Shown here: positions 10,767 through 19,626 of the stretch, piece by piece
Numbering within the stretch: the stretch's first letter is position 1
How the letters are laid out: each line of letters begins with the position of its first letter
DNA from: Roseburia sp. 831b
GTDB lineage: Bacteria; Bacillota; Clostridia; Lachnospirales; Lachnospiraceae
DNA length: 64,000 nucleotides
Direction of reading: 5' to 3'
Assembly (NCBI RefSeq): GCF_001940165.2
Contig: NZ_CP135162.1
Coordinates: 1,539,501 to 1,603,500 of the forward strand
The notes under the pieces: model-generated
What the model was told of the DNA's origin: nothing
The model's database searches: none
Seen by the model: the letters and a program-made list of their open reading frames with translations, nothing else
Translations under genes and position numbers: made by a program

Positions 10767-12626
10767 TTATTCTGCAATCGCATCTTCAAACTGTGAATTG
10801 TAAAGTCCTGCATAAAATCCATTCTGTGCAAGCAGCGTTTCATGATTTCCCTGCTCGACGATATCACCGTCTTTCATGACAAGAATCAAATCCGCATCAC
10901 GAATGGTAGAAAGTCTGTGTGCGATAACGAAGCTGGTTCGTCCTTTCATCAAGTGATCCATCGCCTTTTGAATTGCAATTTCTGTTCTGGTATCAACCGA
11001 TGATGTTGCCTCGTCAAGAATCAGAATCTTATTATCTGCTAAGATTGCACGTGCAATCGTAAGCAGCTGTTTTTGACCCTGGGAGACATTGCTTGCATCC
11101 TCGTTTAATTCCATCTGATATCCACCCGGCAATGTCTTGATGAAGTGATCTGCATGTGCTGCTTTTGCTGCTGCAATGACCTCTTCATCGGTCGCATCTA
11201 ACCGTCCATAACGGATGTTTTCCATAATAGTTCCTTTAAACAGCCAGGTATCCTGGAGAACCATGCCGAACGCATCCCGAAGTTCACGCCGGTTAAAGTC
11301 TTTTACATTATGACCGTCTACAAGGATTGCTCCACTGTTTACATCATAAAAACGCATCAGAAGTTTTACCATTGTCGTCTTTCCGGCTCCGGTCGGACCT
11401 ACAATTGCAATCTTTTGTCCAGGTTTTACGCTGGCGCTAAAATCATTTATAATCGTCTGATCTTCATGATATCCAAAGTGAACGTGTTCAAATTCCACTT
11501 CGCCTTTGATTTCTGCTAAGCGAACCGGATTCTCAACAATCTGGTCTTCTTCCTCTTCCTCTAAGAATTCAAAGACACGCTCGGAGGCTGCAGCCATGGA
11601 CTGTACCTGATTGATAACCTGTGCAATCTGCTGAATTGGCTGTGTGAAATTTTTCACATACTGGATGAATGCCTGAATATCACCAATCTGAATCACATTT
11701 CGAATGACGAGCAAGCCACCTGTCAACGCAACTGCTGCATATCCTAAGTTGCCGACAAATGTCATGATTGGCATCATCATTCCAGACAAAAACTGTGACT
11801 TCCATGCGGAATCAAACAAGATTTCATTGGTCTTTTCAAATTCGTCTACAACGGCTTTTTCTTTATTAAATACTTTGATGACCATATGACCGCCGTAAAC
11901 TTCTTCGACCTGACCGTTGATATGTCCTAAGTACTCCTGCTGGGACTTAAAATACTTCTGTGATTTTTTTACCACAAAAGAGACAAGCACTGCTGAGATT
12001 GGTAGAATTACAAGCGCAATCAGTGTCATAAGCGGCGAAATGCTAAGCATCATGATAAAGACACCAATCAAGGTGGCAACCGAGGTAATAATCGTTGTAA
12101 TACTCTGGTTTAAGCCCTGACCTAACGTATCGACATCATTGGTGATACGGGATAACACTTCACCATATGTGCGGCTTTCAAAATAGCGCATCGGCATACG
12201 GTTGATTTTCTCTGAAATTTCTTTACGCAGCTGGTAACATACCTTCTGTGTAATTCCTGTCATAATCCATCCTTGAATGAAACTAAAGATGGCACTTCCT
12301 GCATACAGGCAAAGTACAAAAATCAGGATTTTTCCGATATGATTAAAATCGATGCCTCCTGTTCCCGCAATCTTAGCCATCAGTCCCTCTGACAAGGATG
12401 TCGTTGCTTTTCCTAAAATCTTTGGCCCAATAACATTAAATACCGTGGAGCAGGCTGCAAATAAAACAACCACAATAATTCCAATTTTGTAAGCTCCGAT
12501 ATAAGAAGATAATTTTCCGATGGCAGCCTTTAAATTCTTTGGTTTTTTACCCGGCATCATGCCTCTGCCCGGCCCTCTCATCGGTCTGCGCTGTTTATTT
12601 TGTGTATGATTTGTCTCGTTACTCAT
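10767..12626 (-). CDS. ABC exporter half-transporter, canonical ATP-binding subunit
   Basis: A 619-residue type IV ABC exporter half: cytosolic basic N-terminus, six membrane segments (about residues 50-340) and a C-terminal ATPase. The ATPase has Walker A GPTGAGKTT, signature VSQGQKQ and Walker B ILILDEATSSVD with the catalytic Glu. It overlaps the partner gene by 8 bp, so the two are translationally coupled and should form a heterodimer like BmrCD or LmrCD. Substrates of such pairs are usually drugs or peptides; none can be read from the sequence. A MarR regulator gene heads the operon. Confidence 0.93.
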   Translation of the reverse strand: MSNETNHTQNKQRRPMRGPGRGMMPGKKPKNLKAAIGKLSSYIGAYKIGIIVVVLFAACSTVFNVIGPKILGKATTSLSEGLMAKIAGTGGIDFNHIGKILIFVLCLYAGSAIFSFIQGWIMTGITQKVCYQLRKEISEKINRMPMRYFESRTYGEVLSRITNDVDTLGQGLNQSITTIITSVATLIGVFIMMLSISPLMTLIALVILPISAVLVSFVVKKSQKYFKSQQEYLGHINGQVEEVYGGHMVIKVFNKEKAVVDEFEKTNEILFDSAWKSQFLSGMMMPIMTFVGNLGYAAVALTGGLLVIRNVIQIGDIQAFIQYVKNFTQPIQQIAQVINQVQSMAAASERVFEFLEEEEEDQIVENPVRLAEIKGEVEFEHVHFGYHEDQTIINDFSASVKPGQKIAIVGPTGAGKTTMVKLLMRFYDVNSGAILVDGHNVKDFNRRELRDAFGMVLQDTWLFKGTIMENIRYGRLDATDEEVIAAAKAAHADHFIKTLPGGYQMELNEDASNVSQGQKQLLTIARAILADNKILILDEATSSVDTRTEIAIQKAMDHLMKGRTSFVIAHRLSTIRDADLILVMKDGDIVEQGNHETLLAQNGFYAGLYNSQFEDAIAE

Positions 12627-14769
12627 TGCAAATCACCTCACCTTCTGATTCAATTCCTAACTCTTTTGCAGACAACTGTGATTTTGCAATCTGCTGATAT
12701 ACGTCACAGTTTTTCAAAAGCTGTTCATGCGTTCCTTTTCCAACGATTCTTCCCTCGTCTAACACAAGAATCTGATCTGCATGTAAAATGGTACTGATTC
12801 TTTGTGCCACGATGATAACCGTACTGTCTGCAACCTTTTTCGATAATGCCTTACGAAGTGCTGCATCTGTCTTTAAATCAAGTGCAGAAAAACTGTCATC
12901 GAACACGAAAATTTTCGGTTTCTTTGCAATGGCACGTGCAATGGCAAGACGCTGTTTTTGTCCACCGGAAACATTGGTACCACCCTGTGCAATCGAGCTA
13001 TCGTATTTTTCATTTTTTTCTTCAATGAAATCGGATGCCTGTGCGATGGCTGCTGCTTCTTTGATTTCCTCATCGGTTGCATCTTCTTTTCCAAATCGTA
13101 AGTTGGATGCAATTGTTCCAGAAAACAGCACACCTTTTTGCGGTACAAATCCGATTTCTTCTCTTAAATCTTCCATACGAAGAGAACGAATATCTTTTCC
13201 GTCCAATGTGATTTTACCTTCTGTCACATCATAAAGACGTGGAATCAGATTGACTAATGTTGATTTTCCACAGCCGGTACTACCGATAATCGCAGTTGTC
13301 TTTCCTGACTCTGCCACAAAATCAATGTCACTTAACGCATTCTCCTCACCGCCCGGATAACAGAATGAAACATGTTCAAATCGTAACAATCCATTGTGGG
13401 ATGTCATTTCAAGTGGATTTTCCTCTTCCACAATTGTTGATTTTGTCTGCACAACTTCGTCAATTCGTTCTGCTGCCACCGCTGCTCTTGGAAGCATTAC
13501 GGACATCATCGTAAGCATTAAGAAGGACATTACAATCATCATTGCGTATGTGATAAACGCTGTCATTGCACCAACCTGCATGGTTCCTGCGTCAATTTTA
13601 TGTGCTCCTACCCATACGATTCCAATGCTAAGACAGTTCATAATCAACATCATTCCAGGCATCATAAATGTCATGACCCTGTTTGTAAAAAGCATCGTCT
13701 TAGTAAGTTCTTTGTTGGCATCGTCAAAACGTTCTTCTTCCTTTTTCTCACGTCCAAATGCACGGATAACCGGAATACCAGTTAAAATTTCTCTAGATAC
13801 CAAGTTCACACGGTCTACTAATTTTTGCATCAGCTGGAATTTTGGCATTGCAACCGACATTAAAACAGCAACAAAACCTAAAATCACAAGGATTGCAAGT
13901 ACGATGACCCAGCCCATTCCGGCACCGGTCTGTGCTACTTTTATGACACCACCGATTCCAAGAATTGGTGCATACGCTACCATACGAAGCAGCAAAGCTG
14001 ATACCATCTGAATCTGCTGGATATCATTCGTACTTCTTGTAATCAAAGATGCCGTGGAAAAACGATCCATCTCCGCATTGGAGAATCCAACTACATTTTT
14101 AAATACATTGTCTCGAAGTCCCCTTCCGATTCCGGCGCCAACCCTGGATGCGAAAAATCCGACTAACACTGTCGTAACACCCATCAAAAGCGCCATTGCA
14201 ACCATTCGAAGTCCCTCTGACCAAAGATACCTCGTCTGGATGTGATTCAAATCAACACCTGCATTTTCTTCACAGGATACTGCATAGGCAATTCCCATCG
14301 ATTTTACCAAAGAACTTCCCATCGTATCGATTTTCTCATCCACTTTTTCTCTCATCGCAAGAATGCTCTTTTTTGTCATACTTTCAGGTGGAATCTGCTG
14401 TGTCTGCTCCTGTCCCGACATCGTAAGCTGGTAGTTCATCAACAGCGGTGTCGTAAATTCTTCATCCAATGCGTCCAGTTCGTTTTTGTCCTGTACTGTC
14501 AACACATAATTTTCACCCTGTTTTTCGTAACTGTCCTGCCAGTCCTTTACTTCCTCGTCTGTCATAAAAAGCTGTGCCATCTCATAATCTTCTTCTGTCA
14601 TTTCCGATGGCAGCACGTGTTCAACACCATTATGAATGATTCCCACATCAATAATGTCAGATGTGTACTGTGGTAAGGACAAATCACACCATGCCTGCAC
14701 AAACAAAAGCAGCACAATGATGATGATACTCTTCCAGTATGGAATCATATTTTTTGCTATTTTACTCAT
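12619..14769 (-). CDS. ABC exporter half-transporter, degenerate ATP site subunit
   Basis: A 716-residue exporter half with six membrane segments and a C-terminal ATPase. Between segments 1 and 2 it carries a large extracytoplasmic insert (about residues 42-155, acidic). Walker A is GSTGCGKST and the signature VSGGQKQR, but the residue after Walker B Asp is Asp, not Glu (FVFDDSFSALD), so the site formed with this Walker B should hydrolyse ATP poorly. That asymmetry, with a canonical site in the partner, is the hallmark of heterodimeric exporters. It is preceded by the MarR gene (30 bp gap) and followed by the partner with overlap. Confidence 0.93.
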   Translation of the reverse strand: MSKIAKNMIPYWKSIIIIVLLLFVQAWCDLSLPQYTSDIIDVGIIHNGVEHVLPSEMTEEDYEMAQLFMTDEEVKDWQDSYEKQGENYVLTVQDKNELDALDEEFTTPLLMNYQLTMSGQEQTQQIPPESMTKKSILAMREKVDEKIDTMGSSLVKSMGIAYAVSCEENAGVDLNHIQTRYLWSEGLRMVAMALLMGVTTVLVGFFASRVGAGIGRGLRDNVFKNVVGFSNAEMDRFSTASLITRSTNDIQQIQMVSALLLRMVAYAPILGIGGVIKVAQTGAGMGWVIVLAILVILGFVAVLMSVAMPKFQLMQKLVDRVNLVSREILTGIPVIRAFGREKKEEERFDDANKELTKTMLFTNRVMTFMMPGMMLIMNCLSIGIVWVGAHKIDAGTMQVGAMTAFITYAMMIVMSFLMLTMMSVMLPRAAVAAERIDEVVQTKSTIVEEENPLEMTSHNGLLRFEHVSFCYPGGEENALSDIDFVAESGKTTAIIGSTGCGKSTLVNLIPRLYDVTEGKITLDGKDIRSLRMEDLREEIGFVPQKGVLFSGTIASNLRFGKEDATDEEIKEAAAIAQASDFIEEKNEKYDSSIAQGGTNVSGGQKQRLAIARAIAKKPKIFVFDDSFSALDLKTDAALRKALSKKVADSTVIIVAQRISTILHADQILVLDEGRIVGKGTHEQLLKNCDVYQQIAKSQLSAKELGIESEGEVICNE

Positions 14770-14799
14770 CCTTTTCTTCCTCTTTTCTCCTTCTAAATA

Positions 14800-15300
14800 T
14801 TATGCAATGTCTGCATCCTGTCTTTTTCCGTCTTTTGGAGGCTTCGCTACGGCACGTTTCTTAATTTCCTGTGCAGAAACCTCGTAAACTTCTTTCAGGT
14901 ATGCAATCAGATGTTCCATCTTTTCTTCATCCAGACGTTCAAACACCGCATGGGAAAAGTCATTCATAATCTGCTCTGCATTCGCTAGAACTTCCTTTCC
15001 CTTTTGAGTAAGAAACACATACGTGTTCCTCCTGTCCTCCGTATCCACCGAACGCTCTATCATACCCCGCTCTTCTAGGCCTTTCAGCGTCCTGGATGCT
15101 GCCGGAGTTGCAACCCGCATCTGCTGCGCCAATTCCGAGACCCTGACACCTTTTCCTTCTTTCTCTTTACCCACACATTCAATCGTCATAAGCGTGCGGA
15201 AATCACTTCCGCTCAACTCCGGAAACATCGATGTGATATCCAGCTTCCGGAAACGATGAAAGGCTTCGAAGAATTCATTCTTTTGTTTCAATTTCATCAC
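14800..15300 (-). CDS. MarR-family transcriptional regulator of the exporter operon
   Basis: A 166-residue winged-helix protein with the MarR pattern: helix-turn-helix at about residues 55-80 (VSELAQQMRVATPAASRTLKGLEERGMIER) followed by the wing DTEDRRNTYVFLTQKG. It is first in the operon with the two ABC exporter genes, a common layout for autoregulated multidrug exporters. Its promoter region carries a perfect inverted repeat that is the obvious binding site. The likely inducer is an exported compound. Confidence 0.92.
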   Translation of the reverse strand: MMKLKQKNEFFEAFHRFRKLDITSMFPELSGSDFRTLMTIECVGKEKEGKGVRVSELAQQMRVATPAASRTLKGLEERGMIERSVDTEDRRNTYVFLTQKGKEVLANAEQIMNDFSHAVFERLDEEKMEHLIAYLKEVYEVSAQEIKKRAVAKPPKDGKRQDADIA

Positions 15301-15305
15301 CTCTA

Positions 15306-15345
15306 ATTAGTTAACATTGTTATCTATTATCATATGTTAACTAAT
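15306..15345. promoter_or_regulatory. Probable MarR operator
   Basis: ATTAGTTAACAT (15306-15317) and ATGTTAACTAAT (15334-15345) form a perfect 12-bp inverted repeat with 16 bp between, just upstream of the MarR start. Each arm also contains the palindrome GTTAAC. Confidence 0.75.
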
Positions 15346-15350
15346 TTAGC

Positions 15351-15379
15351 AAAAAAAAGACTGCCCGTCAAGGCAGTCC
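15351..15379 (-). terminator. Terminator after chorismate mutase-shikimate kinase gene
   Basis: GACTGCC (15359-15365) pairs with GGCAGTC (15372-15378), followed by eight T residues on the minus strand. Confidence 0.9.
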
Positions 15380-15420
15380 GTTTACATTTTTCAAAGCTTT
15401 TCGAGATTGTTTATATTTTT

Positions 15421-16281
15421 TTAGATTTCTGCTTCCTGTGCTTTTTTCTTCTCATCCGCATTGTCTAATGCAATCAATTTTGAAATAATCTCCTCGCAGA
15501 TTGTCACTACATCCTTGCCGTCCGTTGCAACCACGACATCTGCTACCTGCTGGTAACGCTCTCTTCTCTTTTCCATCAGGCTGCTGATAAATTCCACATT
15601 CATGTTGTTATTTAAGATTGGTCTTTCATCGCTGTCTTTGACACGCTCGTAGATGGTCTCCGGCTTAGCCGTAAGGAGTACCACTCTGCCGTGCTTTTTC
15701 ATATGGTCAGCATTTTCCTCTCTCATGACAACACCACCGCCACAGGATACAATCGTCTGGCTTTTCTTCTGTAATTCAATCAATGTGTTGCTCTCAAGGT
15801 TTCTAAAGTATGCCTCTCCGTATTCGTCAAAAATCTCAGAGATAGACATTCCCTGTTTCTCTACAATCATCTGATCCATCTCGACACGTTCCATTTCAAG
15901 CTTGCGCTGCAATTCTCCCGCAATCGTGCTTTTTCCTGCACCCATGAATCCAATCAAAAAAATGTTGTAGTCAAACAGGCTCTTCGCCTGGATACGGCGG
16001 CTGTTTTTCATGATATATTTAAAAATATCAAGAATCTCTTCCTCAAATTCACAGTCCCCTAACTTTGCTTCCAAGGCATCTGTCTGTTTCTTCTCCTGCT
16101 CCGGCTGTAAAATCGGAATACCGGTCGCCTTCTTGTACGCAATGATTTCCTGAATATGAGACATACGAATCGCCAACTGCTCAATAATTACATCATCACA
16201 TTCTCCAATTTTTTTTCGAATCTCCTCAAGTCTTTCCATGCTATCTAATCTCCCTGTCATTTTTTTGTAAAAATCCTGCAT
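15421..16281 (-). CDS. aroK: Chorismate mutase-shikimate kinase fusion
   Basis: A two-domain protein of 286 residues. Residues about 15-95 are an AroQ-type chorismate mutase helical domain (MERLEEIRKKIGECDDVIIE, then IAYKKATGIPI), converting chorismate to prephenate. Residues about 105-275 are shikimate kinase, with Walker A GFMGAGKST, the shikimate-binding Asp and Arg in MDQMI and FRNLES, and GGGVV. One protein thus acts before and after chorismate. The ATG at 16281 has only a weak AGGAAA upstream; the ATG at 16239, preceded by AGGGAG, would remove 14 residues and match family starts better. A mobile repeat lies 17 bp upstream, so the promoter is within or beyond it. Confidence 0.9.
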   Translation of the reverse strand: MQDFYKKMTGRLDSMERLEEIRKKIGECDDVIIEQLAIRMSHIQEIIAYKKATGIPILQPEQEKKQTDALEAKLGDCEFEEEILDIFKYIMKNSRRIQAKSLFDYNIFLIGFMGAGKSTIAGELQRKLEMERVEMDQMIVEKQGMSISEIFDEYGEAYFRNLESNTLIELQKKSQTIVSCGGGVVMREENADHMKKHGRVVLLTAKPETIYERVKDSDERPILNNNMNVEFISSLMEKRRERYQQVADVVVATDGKDVVTICEEIISKLIALDNADEKKKAQEAEI

Positions 16282-16297
16282 AGCAATTTCCTATAAA

Positions 16298-16404
16298 GAT
16301 TCGGGTGTCAAAAGGTTGTTCACAAATTTGTTATTGGCAAATTGGCTTGTCATTGTGTAATTTGACAGTAAGAAAACTGTAAGCAACCTTTTGACACCTG
16401 AATC
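16298..16404. mobile_element. MITE-like inverted-repeat element, copy 1
   Basis: A 107-bp element with terminal inverted repeats starting GATTC(G/A)GGTGTCAAAAGG; about 26 bp pair with three mismatches. It is flanked by identical 7-bp direct repeats CTATAAA (16291-16297 and 16405-16411), a clear target duplication. It has no coding capacity. A second copy in the same orientation lies at 28400-28714. Confidence 0.9.
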
Positions 16405-16416
16405 CTATAAACAAAA

Positions 16417-16466
16417 AAATCTTCCTGCTATTCACAACGTCTGACGTCATTATAGCAAGAAGATTT
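16417..16466 (-). terminator. Terminator after the TRAP operon
   Basis: AAATCTTCCTGCTAT (16417-16431) pairs with ATAGCAAGAAGATTT (16452-16466) with one mismatch, and T residues follow on the minus strand. Confidence 0.85.
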
Positions 16467-16505
16467 CGTATAATCAAGAAAAACTTTTTAGTACTTTAAA
16501 GTGTT

Positions 16506-17567
16506 TTAGTCGTAAAGTGCACCATTTGTGTACGCATCCACGATTTCCGGAGACACACTTTCTGAAATTGCATCATAGACAGGCTTGCTGCGCTCTTTCA
16601 TTTCTTCCCTTGTCGCCTCATCTAGTGTTACAATCTGTGTTCCACTTTCCTCGATGGTCTCAATACGGGATGCAATACGTTTATCCGACTGCTCCCTTGC
16701 ATATTCTTTTGCAAGATCTGCCGCCTGATTGATAATCGCCTGCTGTTCCTCCGATAAACCATTGTAAAATTCTTCACTGACAATCAAAGAAATCAGATGT
16801 GGTAAATGATTCGTCTCCACCACATATTTCTGCTGTTCATAGAGTTTATTCGATACAATAACCTCGTATGGATTCTCCTGCGCATCGATGGTTCCCTGCT
16901 GCAGTCCGATATAGACTTCTGAGAATGTCATCGGTGTCGGGCTTGCCCCGAGTGCCTTCCAGAAATCCATGTGATAGGAATTTTCCATCGTACGGATTTT
17001 TACACCTTTAAAATCATTTACATTTGTAATTGCTTTATTGGTCGTCATGACACGGAATCCCTGGTCTGCATAGCCAAGCAGGACATAACCGCCATCCAGA
17101 TATACCTGATCCATCTTCGCAAGGAAGACTTCGTCATCGACATGCTCTCTGACCTCTTCAATCGAATCAAACAGACATGGAATGTCAAACACCGCCGTAT
17201 CCGGCATAAATGTCACCTGTGGCGCCGTATTTTGCACCACAAACGGAATATCGCCGTCTTTACAGGACTCTAACAATTCGCGGTCTCCTCCTAACACACT
17301 GTTTGGATAGACGCAGATTTCCATGCTGCCGTCGCTGAGTCTTCCCACCTCTTCTGCAAATTTTTCAGCATAAATCTGTGTTACCGTATCCTCCGGGCTT
17401 GAGGTTCCAAGCGGCCATGCATAGCGCTGTACCTCTAACTGGTTTTCTTCGGTTGAAAGCTCCTTTTCCTTGCTGCTTGAAGTTCCGCAGCCAAACAATG
17501 TTACTGCTGCAAGGAGTACTCCAACCCCGCACATTAATACTCTTTTTCTTCTCATCACAATAACCAT
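16506..17567 (-). CDS. dctP: TRAP transporter solute-binding lipoprotein (DctP family)
   Basis: A 353-residue extracytoplasmic binding protein. The signal peptide ends at a lipobox (VTLFGC, Cys27), so it should be a membrane-anchored lipoprotein. The DctP fold is seen from residue 50 on, with the conserved carboxylate-clamping arginine in VKIRTMEN (about residue 193) and the VYIGLQQGTIDAQENP block. That arginine points to an organic acid ligand. It is the last gene of a dctQ-dctM-dctP operon. Lying next to quinate/shikimate genes, a cyclic hydroxy acid is a reasonable guess but not shown; C4-dicarboxylates or sugar acids are alternatives. Confidence 0.93.
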   Translation of the reverse strand: MVIVMRRKRVLMCGVGVLLAAVTLFGCGTSSSKEKELSTEENQLEVQRYAWPLGTSSPEDTVTQIYAEKFAEEVGRLSDGSMEICVYPNSVLGGDRELLESCKDGDIPFVVQNTAPQVTFMPDTAVFDIPCLFDSIEEVREHVDDEVFLAKMDQVYLDGGYVLLGYADQGFRVMTTNKAITNVNDFKGVKIRTMENSYHMDFWKALGASPTPMTFSEVYIGLQQGTIDAQENPYEVIVSNKLYEQQKYVVETNHLPHLISLIVSEEFYNGLSEEQQAIINQAADLAKEYAREQSDKRIASRIETIEESGTQIVTLDEATREEMKERSKPVYDAISESVSPEIVDAYTNGALYD

Positions 17568-17585
17568 GCCTTTCTACCTGAACTT

Positions 17586-18875
17586 CTACAACAAAAACAG
17601 ACTAATTGCCGGAATAAATGCAATCAAAAGCAACGCCAAAAGGAAATAACCGACCATCGGCATCGCCTTTTTTGCAATATCCATCACCGGCACCTTGGTC
17701 AGTGAACTTGCCACAAAAAGATTTACTCCAATCGGAGGTGTGACAAATCCAACTGCAAGGTTGACAATCATCATCACACCAAAATGAATCGGATTCATTC
17801 CGATGCTCTCTACGATTGGAAGCAGAATCGGGCTTAAAATCAAAATAGCCGGTGTGGTATCCATCACCATTCCCACAATCAAAAGGAATATATTCACAAC
17901 AAGAATTAAAATAATTTTATTCGTCACATGTGCTAAAATCCACGCACTGACCATCTGTGGCACCTGCATTAAAGTCAAGACTCTTGAGAATGCGGTCGAT
18001 GCTGCAAGAATGAAAAGAATCGGTGCATAGGTCTGCATTGCCTCTCGTAAAATGCCCCAAAGTTCCCGGATTTTTATCGTTTTGTAAATAAAAAGGCTGA
18101 CAATCAAAGCATAAAAAACAGAGATTACCGCCGCCTCTGTCGGTGATGCCACGCCCGTATAGATACAGCCTAACACAATCACCGGGCTGAGCAGTGCAAA
18201 GAAACTGTCTTTTAAAACACGAAGGAACCCTTTTTCATGCAGTTCATCAATTTTGGCATTGATTTTTTCCTTGTCCTCGCCATATTTTTTACAATGATAG
18301 TACGCATAAAAAATCAAAAGTGCACCAATCATAAGTCCCGGCACAATACCCGCTAAGAAAAGGTCACTGACCGATTCCCCGGATGCCATCGCATACATGA
18401 TAAACGGAATACTTGGCGGAATGATAACACCAAGTCCACCCGCTACCGCCACAATCGCAGTGGAAAAATCTTTTTCGTATCCCATCTCCACCAAAAGCGG
18501 GATTGTCATACTGCCGACTGCCGCAACCGTTGCCGGTGCTGAACCGGAAATGGCTCCATAAAACAGACAGGTAATGATGACGGCACACGGAATTCCCGCT
18601 GTTCTTTTTCCAAGGAAATAGGAAAACACATCAAACAGTTTCTTTGAAATCTGACCATGTGCCATTAAAATTCCCGCAAGAACAAACATCGGAACCGCAA
18701 GAAGCGGAAAACCGTCAATTCCACCAAGCATGGAACGAATGACATAGCTTGCGCTCGCCGTAAACGAACTGTCAAATGCTCCCGGCAGCACTGCCACAAT
18801 TCCGAGGGAAATAGATACCGGAATTGCAATAATCAAACAGATTACAAATAAAATAAAAACAACAATAGACGACAT
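17586..18875 (-). CDS. dctM: TRAP transporter large permease (DctM)
   Basis: A 429-residue membrane protein with about 12 hydrophobic segments, the usual DctM length. Family blocks include GIDGFPLLAVPMFVLAG, GSAPATVAAVGSMTIP and the C-terminal VNLAVGFVTPPIGVNLFV. It forms the sodium-driven channel of the importer with DctQ. Its start codon directly follows the dctQ stop, so translation is coupled. Confidence 0.95.
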   Translation of the reverse strand: MSSIVVFILFVICLIIAIPVSISLGIVAVLPGAFDSSFTASASYVIRSMLGGIDGFPLLAVPMFVLAGILMAHGQISKKLFDVFSYFLGKRTAGIPCAVIITCLFYGAISGSAPATVAAVGSMTIPLLVEMGYEKDFSTAIVAVAGGLGVIIPPSIPFIMYAMASGESVSDLFLAGIVPGLMIGALLIFYAYYHCKKYGEDKEKINAKIDELHEKGFLRVLKDSFFALLSPVIVLGCIYTGVASPTEAAVISVFYALIVSLFIYKTIKIRELWGILREAMQTYAPILFILAASTAFSRVLTLMQVPQMVSAWILAHVTNKIILILVVNIFLLIVGMVMDTTPAILILSPILLPIVESIGMNPIHFGVMMIVNLAVGFVTPPIGVNLFVASSLTKVPVMDIAKKAMPMVGYFLLALLLIAFIPAISLFLL

Positions 18876-19442
18876 CTACTTCACCTCCCCTTCTTCTTTT
18901 GTTCTAGAAACCGCCTCGTTTATTACGGATGCGAGGTCTCCCTCCTCCGGCTCTTTCTTTTCTTTATCTAGCACCACACGCCACTCTAAAAACCACCGCT
19001 GTACCAGACGGAAGGCACATAACACGAAACTGACAAGTGGAGCCGACTGCACATAATACATCGGGATTCCACACGCCGGACTGACCTGTCCGCTCTCAAT
19101 CGTCGCTTTCAGATACAGGTACGCATACGGTATCAGATAGAAAAAGAAGATGATTTCCACTGTCAGATTTAACACCTTAAAAACTGCCTTGCCTCTCTTT
19201 GGAAAAAGCTTGATAAACTGATCAATTTTGATTGAAATACATTTCTTGGTGCAAAGGCTCACACTCAAAAAGGCTGACCAGATAAACAGATACCTGGTAA
19301 TCTCCTCTGACCATGAAAGCGAAATGGAACATACATATCTGGAAAAAACCTGTATGCCCATAACCACTACCATGCCAATCAAAAATACAATCATGAAAAA
19401 CTCTTCTAAATACTCGTCCACCAAATGTAATACCTTCTTCAT
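18876..19442 (-). CDS. dctQ: TRAP transporter small permease (DctQ)
   Basis: A four-helix membrane protein of 188 residues with the DctQ pattern: first helix near residues 15-35, then VFSRYVCSISLSWSEEITRYLFIWSAFLS with its conserved WxEE. I start it at the ATG at 19442, preceded by AAAGGATGTAGG; a longer frame reaches 19484 without a ribosome site. It is the first gene of the TRAP operon. The C-terminal tail is charged and cytosolic. A Rex-like site lies 71 bp upstream. Confidence 0.9.
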   Translation of the reverse strand: MKKVLHLVDEYLEEFFMIVFLIGMVVVMGIQVFSRYVCSISLSWSEEITRYLFIWSAFLSVSLCTKKCISIKIDQFIKLFPKRGKAVFKVLNLTVEIIFFFYLIPYAYLYLKATIESGQVSPACGIPMYYVQSAPLVSFVLCAFRLVQRWFLEWRVVLDKEKKEPEEGDLASVINEAVSRTKEEGEVK

Positions 19443-19512
19443 CCTACATCCTTTCTCTGTCGCCAGCCATGCTGTCACACCCACCTTACAGCCGTTTCAC
19501 CTGTGGCAGTTT

Positions 19513-19530
19513 TTGTCATTTTTTTAACAA
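19513..19530. promoter_or_regulatory. Weak Rex-like site before the TRAP operon
   Basis: TTGTCATTTTTTTAACAA matches TTGTTAA-N4-TTAACAA at 12 of 14 defined positions. Taken alone it would be ignored; it is listed because the neighbouring units carry stronger sites. Confidence 0.35.
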
Positions 19531-19541
19531 TCTTAAATATG

Positions 19542-19613
19542 AGATAAGTCCCTACCTGTATCAAGTCATAAAATGATTCACACATCCAACAACTGGCAAG
19601 TGGGGACTTATCT
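19542..19613 (-). terminator. Long inverted repeat after aroD
   Basis: AGATAAGTCCCTAC (19542-19555) pairs with GTGGGGACTTATCT (19600-19613) with one mismatch and a 44-nt loop. It lies just beyond the aroD stop. It lacks a T run directly after the stem, so it may be a weak terminator or a processing or regulatory structure. Confidence 0.5.
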
Positions 19614-19626
19614 GTCCTACTAATAA

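Noticed and set aside
13394..14011. 205-residue frame opposite the ABC exporter gene
   Set aside because: Antisense shadow of a membrane-protein gene with no ribosome site or family likeness.
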